Positions 57,024-64,000 of a DNA stretch of 64,000 nucleotides are shown piece after piece (the stretch's first letter is position 1; every line of letters starts with the position of its first letter). The notes under the pieces are model-generated. The model made no database searches. It was not told where the DNA came from and saw only the letters and a list, made by a program, of their open reading frames with translations. Made by a program: the position numbers and the translations under genes. The stretch spans positions 19,778,001 to 19,842,000 of the forward strand of contig JBHGNT010000012.1 in NCBI GenBank assembly GCA_043228905.1, given 5' to 3'. The stretch is from Azolla caroliniana. Taxonomy: Eukaryota > Polypodiophyta.

Positions 57024-57604
57024 TCGTGCACATAAACACACACACAGTCCTTCAGCTGCACAGAATCACACTTGATTCTTTACACTTTTCTTATTTCTTC
57101 GTCGACACTTTCTTCTTGTTCTTCTCTTTTCTCTATCGTTGCCCTTCTCTTCGTCTCTTTTCTCTCTCCGGCCAATCGTCGGACCTTCTGTCCGCCGTCT
57201 CTCTGTCGACCGTCGTTGTCCGGTGGTTGTCCAACGACCGGTTGTGGGACCCTTTGCTCAACGTTCATCACTGTCTGTCCAGCTGGCAAAAACTGTCTTG
57301 CACTCGCACAACAATAATTCCTCATCATCCAATTTTTTTTCAAATCTCATCTTTGCGTAGACACGCAAAAACTCACGAAATGTTGCACATGTCTGATCAT
57401 CATGAGGAGTGTGAACCATGGCTGAAAGGGCAAAAAGCCATACTGCATTTCTGTAAGATAGCCATGGCACATGATACCGAAATAGAGTTGCTCTTGAAAC
57501 TTCATCCAATCTCAACACCATTTTCATTCTTAGCTTCTGGGATCTCATCTTCATCTATAGAACAACAACTTACTCTAAAGACATCATCATCATGACTGTT
57601 CGAC
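57024..57604. other. Unassigned stretch with a minus-strand open frame
   Basis: The 98-codon frame at 57554-57258 minus (LFRYHVPWLSYRNAVWLFALSA, then RVYAKMRFEKKLDDEE) and a long plus-strand chance frame overlap. TC-rich runs at 57060-57170 resemble an LTR leader. I cannot assign either. Confidence 0.4.
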
Positions 57605-58275
57605 GAACAAAACATTACAACACATTTTAAAGAAGATTGTCAACAAAAATTGCACGGATTGGGATACAAAGCTTTAAAGCGCCTTATTGGCATACCGAAC
57701 AAGTTTTGAAACCAGTAACCAGACCACCCCATTCTGATTAGCCTTTGGACTCGAAGCCATAATGCTTGTCGAGTTCCAAGTTCTGAGCTTGCAGATACAG
57801 ATCCGGGAACGCCTTCCCGAAAAACAGTCAAAACAACAACAATTGTGTTAGGTCTCAGGAATAGATTGCAACAGCTCTTCGAACTCGACGAAGACAAGGT
57901 GTTGAGCATGGTGGTCCTGGAACAGGAGCAACGCCGTTGAAAGGCGTTCGTTGATCGGCATCGAGGGGGTAATGAGAAATTTTTCGAGATAGGAAAGGTC
58001 GTACTCGTGTTCCAAACACACATGGGAAAAATGTCAGGAACACTCCAATTTTGATGGACAGTGCCGTATTGGATAATCGGTGTTGAAAACAGTATGTTCG
58101 AGTTGCACTCTCACCGGGGAAGTTTTACGGCAAAAGGTTAACGGCTTCCAACTCAAGCCATACTGGGGACCCACACCGCCGAGCCCTTTCAGAAACGCCG
58201 TGAAATTAGTTGATGAAAACGTTGGCCCACTCCTTGTCAAAGCAATTTGGGGGGTTGGACCCATACCTCATTAAT
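57605..58275 (+). pseudogene. Gypsy G integrase core end and C-terminal domain
   Basis: The plus strand reads NKTLQHILKKIVNKNCTDWD, then ALLAYRTSFETSNQTTPF and LAFGLEAIMLVEFQV, the characteristic end of a gypsy integrase core. After a frameshift comes QLFELDEDKVLSMVVLEQEQ, KAFVDRHRGGNEKFFEIGKVV and PYWIIGVEN, then VNGFQLKPYWG, the end of pol. At least four stops are present. This clade differs from copies B, D and F, which end in a chromodomain. Confidence 0.8.
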
Positions 58276-58340
58276 GCGACCCCACTCTATAATCATGTAC
58301 CATTAATGTATCATAGTAACAACCATTACTATTAGTGTGG

Positions 58341-61114
58341 AATGGAAAAAAAAGGGCATTCAGAACTATTTAAAGATCTTGCATGCAGACGCATATCCCA
58401 AGAAAGCAAGTACCACTTAGTCACATGCGTGCACAACATGGCTCGACAAATCTTGAACACTAACATCCCAACCTCACAAAAAGGGGATTTGAGCCATTTC
58501 TCTGCACATCGCAGAAGCTCTCATCACTCTCTTAGATCTCCTCACTCTCCGCGCTCCCAAAGACTCTCATACCCTCCTCGCTTCCTTCCCTCCGCCCACT
58601 CCCCTTGCTCTTCCCAGCACACAATCAACCCTTTTGCGCCTGGTGACACTGAGGAACCATGTTGATCGACATTTCACCTGCTCTCCAACGATGGCTCCAT
58701 GACCACAGCCTTGCGGGATATATCCGAGTGGCGGAAGAACCACCCCACCCCAACTCCCATGAAATGGTGACACAGATCAACATAGATACGATCACGAATG
58801 CCACGATCCGGAAAAAGCTGGGCCTAACCTTGAAAGGGGAACGCCACATCGAGATCCCTTCCACCAAGTTCCTTGAATGATACTTTGGCGAATACTCCCT
58901 CTTGACCAAAGCTTATAGGACACGGGACGCCCCTAATCCGTTCTTCTGAGAAATCGGGAAGTTGCTACTAGAGGTGGGATGCGTACAACCCAACGCATAT
59001 GGGATGTTGAGCCAGAAGGCCGGCATCATCATTTCAACTTTTGAAGGGCACAACGTTGGTTGGGCGTTATCACACGGTCATCCCTACGTGAAGGACTCCA
59101 CGCCTTCAAGGCGGGTAAAAAGATTTGCCCGATCATACAACAATATTTCACAATATTGTTTCCCCTACCGACTCTCCTAGCTCCGAGCGCAGCCCGCCCA
59201 TCGCCAGTTCCACATCAGCAGAATCGGTGGCTTGAAGAACTAACCACGACAGAATGGGAAGAGTAAGGCAACACCCGGGTCTCGGAGACCGTTGTCACAC
59301 GGAACAAGCAACAGTTCACCCCCGTCACAGACCAGGAAATGAACGAGCAACCAAGCAACCCCAAACCCAAGCGTTGTCAACTAGATCAAAAAGACAGTCG
59401 GGGTTTGGTAAAAGACACGGTTCAATCCACCCCCTAAGTATCCGCCAAGGCGGAACTTGCACAGGTGTTCGAAGAAAGTCTGCGGTCTCAATCGACCCTC
59501 ACCGGGAATACGGAGAGATGCAAGAGCCTCCTCACACATGATAATGTCATAATGGCATACCCGGAGATGCCAATCGTAGCCCGTGAATTCGGCACCTCCT
59601 TTAAAATCATGGAGTTCTTGGCGATGCAGCAAATCAAAGTCTCGCAAAGTATGCAGGAGGAACATGCGGAAAGGCAGTTGATTGAGCGAGCTCTGGTTGG
59701 TGTCATGGAAAGAGAAGATGAAGGCCAGGTGGGAATAGAGCTTCCATCATTGAACATTTCCTTAGTCAAGGTACATTGGGAGCTTGCCACAGTTCGACAC
59801 AGAGCGAATGATATGGTCTGTAAAAACAAGATCGTGAGGAAGGGCGAAAAATTAGCCAAGCAACAACTGGAAGAAGCCTAGAGGAAAATCACAGAGTTGG
59901 AGCACTACCTGCAGGAGCAAACTTCCTCACCGAATACCGCAACCTCAACCACACCCAAAATAAAAAGCCTTATCGAGGAGGTCAAACCTCAGACGGCAAT
60001 AGCGGCCAAAGCAAAAAAAGAGGCAGAAATCGCAAGGCACAAAATAGAGAGATAGATGTCCGGGTCAAGGCACAAAAGACCATTAAGACAATTCAAGACA
60101 AATTTGACGCCGAAATCACAATTCACAAATAGACAATCGAAGAGCTTGATAAGCAAAAGGAAGAAGTCGGTTGATCTGAAGGGATCATTGCGGCATTGTG
60201 AGAGGCCGCGCCGAAAATGCGCCAACGGTACAATGAGCAAATCGAGATCAAGCACCAAATGACGAGGGAAGTCGAAGTGCGATTAAATAATGAAATGGGT
60301 CAACTAGAGGCACTACACGACAAAGAATCTAAGCTCTGGCAGGAGGTAAAGTCGCGACTTGAAGCACAGGCGGCCTCCGACACACACACAAAAGCGCACC
60401 TCAAGATGGCCATCCAGGAGATGCGGACGCGCACGGAGATGAACATGGAGCGCATAAGGATCCTCCTAGAAACGAACCGCAATAGATTTATCCACCAATT
60501 TAAAGCGGCGCTGGACAGAGGATGGGTGGAATGGGCAACGCAGACTGCCGAGCTCCACACGTACCAGGTACAAAGATGGTAAGGGTTTCTACAAACTTAA
60601 CGAAGAAATCATTGTTATGGTCCGCAAGGACCTTACGCAGGATTATCAAGCCCTGGCCAATCACCACTTCGAGGAGATCACGCAATTGCTAGAGTTCAGA
60701 GACAACCAACTCGACACATCCCTCCAACTTTAGGCATAGGAAAACAAGCAAAGGCATGCAGAAGAAGGAAAAAGGGTGGCCGCCATCATACTCCACGACA
60801 ACGACTACAAGCTACTGGAAGACGAAGTCCCAAAGTTCACCACGACGCCGAACCCACCCACGGACACACATCCGGATTCGACCAGTGCCACAATGGTAGA
60901 TACGGCTGAAGGGCCTATGAAAGAAGCACCGCACGAAGAGCCGCCACAAGAAGCTGCACACCCGGAAGAAGGGTCGCAAGTAGAACGGACACCAACGACG
61001 GAACTGGCAGAAGAAGGCCCGCAAGAAGAACAGATGCAAGAGGCTGAACTAGGGCTAACCAAACCCACTGGCCCCCCCACACCAAAATCGTCAGAACATA
61101 CCGGACCCCCCTGA
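58341..61114 (+). pseudogene. Decayed coiled-coil ORF downstream of gypsy G pol (extra ORF)
   Basis: From about 58659 (MLIDISPALQRWLHDHSLAG) the coding sense runs on the + strand for about 2.4 kb, broken by roughly eight stops or shifts. An early part (FGEYSLLTKAYRTRDAPNPFF, EIGKLLLEVGCVQPNAYGML) is followed by long heptad-rich stretches (59600-60580: QQIKVSQSMQEEHAERQL, EVEVRLNNEMGQLEALHDKE) and an acidic Pro/Glu-rich end (60840-61110). Gypsy elements of some clades carry an additional ORF after pol, and position and strand fit that. No membrane segment is evident. I do not recognise the protein. Confidence 0.6.
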
Positions 61115-61288
61115 GCCTGAGATAATAGAGCCCGCGGCTATGACGCAAACCACGACACCCCCGGAACACCCATCGTAGTTCTCGCGGAGACGGAACGTCT
61201 GGAGCCGACCATTCTGGACATCCTTGACGACGTATGAAGGTCTTCTGTGGGTTCGACCGTGCAAGCACGGTCCCACAAGCGTGCCATG

Positions 61289-61600
61289 TGTTGGCCCCTC
61301 GGACGACCAAATGGGAAAGGTCGAGAAGGAGAAAGACAAAGGGATGGTTATGTCAAGTGAAGAAGACGATTGGGGCCGTAGCGTAGTGAAGAGGGAGTAA
61401 CAGCCGTAATGTAGGGACAACCAGAGCGTAGTTAAGGAAAGTAAAGATTCACGCACCGAGCGTAACCACCCATGACCCTGTATATAAAGGACATGGAAAA
61501 CTTGTAAAGAAAGCTAGCGATAATCTTGTGCTCAATATTTGGAATATAGTTTTTGATTTCTTGACTCTTTGTGTTTCCATGACTTTTGTATTTGTTTCAT
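61289..61600 (+). repeat. LTR-like segment with TATA box
   Basis: It starts TGTTGGCCCC at 61289, and TATATAAAGG at 61481 follows, at a spacing usual for a U3/R boundary. No partner LTR is found upstream in the window, so this is tentative. It would close gypsy G. Confidence 0.45.
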
Positions 61601-61604
61601 GTTT

Positions 61605-63700
61605 TCATGTCGAGTATAAGTTCTGCGTTGAAGCCGTATTACATTGTGTATGGTAGTACATAAGGAGTCCGTTGTAGCCGTCTCCCTGATCTCCATAGTC
61701 TCCACGATACTTAAGTTGTTGTGATGTCATTTTCATGTTTTTCGCTAATGGCTCCAGATTGGCATCATTGTCATCTTGCTCACTATTTATCGTACATGAT
61801 AAAGGTATCATATCGCGTACCATTCTATTATGGTGATGAGCTTTAGCTACTACTTGACCTTCTAATAACCCATCTTCATGAATATAAGTATACCCACCAT
61901 TTGGAAGGATCTTAGAGTCTAAGTAGACAACCACCTGGCTCTACCCCATCACATCAAACATTGGCAAAAGTTGAATAGTTGCTACCTCAAGTCCCCTTAA
62001 TAGTTGCTACCTCAAGTCCCCAAAATTGTCACATTTAACATATTTTGCGAAATGTAATGTTTGTTGTCTAATAGCCAATCGAACATCCACTACCACCCAT
62101 GTTTGTTTATCATATCCACAAAAAGGAAAAGAAAATCCTACAAGAGATTGCATAGTCTTGAAAAGAACATGAGCACGTATTGATGCATCACCATTATCAA
62201 CCATGTCTCCCAAAAATTTCAAAAACTCAAACCCATATGTGGCATTCCATCGAGTGACTGCAAAATCACAAATATTTTCTACGTGAGAGTTTATCGGAAT
62301 TGTGCAAATGAAGTTCACATTTAACCCTCTCAAGCTAGACAATCGTTTTATAGATATGTGAAGTGGCTACGATATATTACTCAATCAAATGTTGTTTACT
62401 TGATACCGTTGTTGTTTTACTCTGAGTGGCCATAGCAAGATTATGAACTGATTCAGTCTCTTCTCCATTAGGAGTAGATTGTTCAGAAACATTACTAATT
62501 TGACATATTTGAACATCATTTTGAGACAGAGTGATAGTAAAAGTACCTGAGTAAGTAAATTTTCCATTGAGGGAACTAATATTCAAATTGTCTTGTTAGG
62601 TTTGTTTCTAATGCCTCCTCGCAAGGAGGAAGAACCGTGTCGATTCTTGCTGCGATTGATGGGAGTACAACCATGTATTCCTTAGGGATTCTCGGGAAAA
62701 CCACGGAAATCAGGGTCAAACAATGCCCCGAATTCAACATTTCAATGGGATCAAAGCCTGGTTTCCACGGCACAAAACAAGCAATTGCATTCCGAATATT
62801 GATCATATTTGCATTCAACATTATCGCAATGGATTCTGAGATAGCATCCGGTTGTAATGCCAGAAATTTTGTTGGGTACAATGAGAAAGCATTTGTGAAG
62901 GTTGTAGTAATGCCGGAAATGTTCTATATCCACAATCAACGTATAGTCGGCAGTATATTTGGGCCAGGTATGCCAAAAATTAGAAAATCTTTTGAATCTT
63001 GCAATATCCTATTGCTCACATCTTTCTCGTGTCCACTAGCCCTTGAAGTGTTGTCGCCACTTTGGGAAGAATCTTTCTATACACTTCCAAACATCTAAAC
63101 GTGGTTTTTCACTCCAAATAAACAAATCAAAGTATTGCACAACCCACTCTAGAAATTGATTCTCGTCCCTCGTTGGTGTCATATATCGCACACTCATCAA
63201 GACTTTATCAAGCTCCAAGATCAAGGTTCTTCATTCGTCTTCTAATGGTTTAGGTTTCCATTCCTACAACTGAGCCTCTGTTACACCAAGTATTGGTAGT
63301 ACATGATCAATTTCAATCAACTCAGGTTCTGTTCACACAATTGGTGTCCTTTTCCTCTTCAAACCCCTGGTCGACTGTGTCTTTGGGTCTCACTTCACCT
63401 TGTTTTGCTCTTGTGTAGTGATTGGGCCTGGCTTCACACTGTTTTGCTCTTGTATAGTCAACCGTGTCATCAGTCCTGGCATTACCTTTGTGCATGTGAA
63501 TACTTCTATAGTCGATATCAACCCACTGATATCACATGTTGCATCTACCTGCAAAATCAAATCATCTGTGCAACATTCTTTATCTACTTGTGTGATAAGT
63601 TCATTTGTGTTAGTTGTTACATCTACTTACAACACACAACAACGTCATCAGTTTCCACACTACCATTGGCCATAGGAGCAATAGATTCAAACCCTTTAGA
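61605..63700 (-). pseudogene. Unrecognised minus-strand coding-like region
   Basis: Successive minus-strand frames look coding: 63700-63240 (ITTQEQNKVK, then TRGLKRKRTPIV, NLS-like, TEPELIEIDHVLPILG), 63224-63036 (QFLEWVVQYFDLFIWSEKPR, CIERFFPKWRQHFKG), 62881-62576 (FVPWKPGFDPIEML, RIPKEYMVVLPSIAARIDTV), 62342-62007 (ATYGFEFLKFLGDMVDNGDA, IRAHVLFKTMQSLVGFSF) and 61934-61605. Stops and shifts separate them. It could be a decayed or multi-exon host gene, or an unfamiliar transposon. I do not know the family and give no function. Confidence 0.4.
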
Positions 63701-64000
63701 CTCTGCAACATAAAAAAACACCAACATATTCATACTCACAAAGTAGCTAATAGTCTCACAAAACAACATAATGAACATGAAATATTCTGCAACAAAATAA
63801 TAATATTATATTAATATCCATCATAGAGTTCCATTACATAATGTGGATCAAGCAACAACCAATCTGAGGTGTTACTTGTCCAAATAGACCATAGACCATC
63901 TTCATAAGTTTCTAGGAAAATAGTAACAGTGATATTATCCCACTAATCAGAAATTGGTAGTAATTAGTTCCAATTCAAGAGCCCCTTGATCAAGTAACTA
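63701..64000. other. AT-rich end of window, nothing recognised
   Basis: No open frame or repeat of note. Its relation to the coding-like region beside it is unclear. Confidence 0.4.

Noticed and set aside
52787-57028. A target duplication for the LARD-like element
   Set aside because: The flanks TCTCA and TCGTG do not match, so no duplication is claimed.
60805-61310. Minus-strand Ser/Cys-rich frames
   Set aside because: They are shadows of the Pro/Glu-rich end of the plus-strand coiled-coil frame.
1-64000. The window being fungal or bacterial because of the tyrosinase
   Set aside because: The intact CER1-like gene with many introns and the plant-type retroelements flank the tyrosinase on the same contiguous sequence.

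Overview
The window is nuclear DNA of a land plant. The evidence is an intact, 11-exon cuticular-wax gene of the CER1/CER3 type, many plant-style Ty1/copia and Ty3/gypsy elements (some with a tRNA-iMet-type primer site), plant LINE relics, MITEs with 8-bp target duplications, and AT-rich introns and spacers. A broken tyrosinase gene of the fungal rather than the plant-plastid type, together with the LINE style, makes me lean to a seed-free plant (bryophyte, lycophyte or fern). That last step is inference only.

Layout. 1-1022: tail of a + strand copia element (RNase H and 3' LTR). 1090-3998: 3'-truncated minus-strand gypsy chromovirus (copy B). 3999-6858: 5'-truncated, intronless, GC-rich fungal-type tyrosinase pseudogene split by a 1.1-kb solo LTR. 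6932-7388: MITE. 7397-10478: no recognised gene; hairpin cluster and AC repeat. 10479-12475: old gypsy relic (copy D). 12476-24640: minus-strand copia B, split by an intact gypsy (copy F, 14187-19974, identical LTRs, duplication AACCC) and by a small deleted copia (22151-24113). 24645-25680: LINE relic. 25.7-34.8 kb: old spacer with a decayed copia and tandem repeats. 34774-39631: the CER1-like gene, the only clearly functional host gene. 40427-42740: 5'-truncated LINE with a 715-codon open frame. 42.7-52.8 kb: copia fragments in both orientations, two MITE insertions in one of them. 52792-57023: LTR element with no polymerase genes, encoding acidic repeat proteins. 57605-61600: gypsy integrase tail followed by a decayed coiled-coil reading frame and an LTR-like segment. 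61605-63700: unrecognised minus-strand coding-like sequence.

Most striking result. The gypsy chromovirus family (copies F and B) looks self-primed rather than tRNA-primed. Twelve bases starting 2 nt after the 5' LTR are perfectly complementary to twelve bases starting exactly 33 nt after the first base of the LTR TATA box, which is where the transcript should begin. The two copies differ at one position in this duplex, and the difference is compensated on the other strand (A-T in F, G-C in B). This is the arrangement known from yeast Tf1. Both copies also place the heptamer GTTAAAC two codons before the gag stop, with pol open in the -1 frame, pointing to -1 frameshifting. Three LTRs of this family carry an antisense tRNA-like module. 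All calls come from reading the sequence; no database search was possible.
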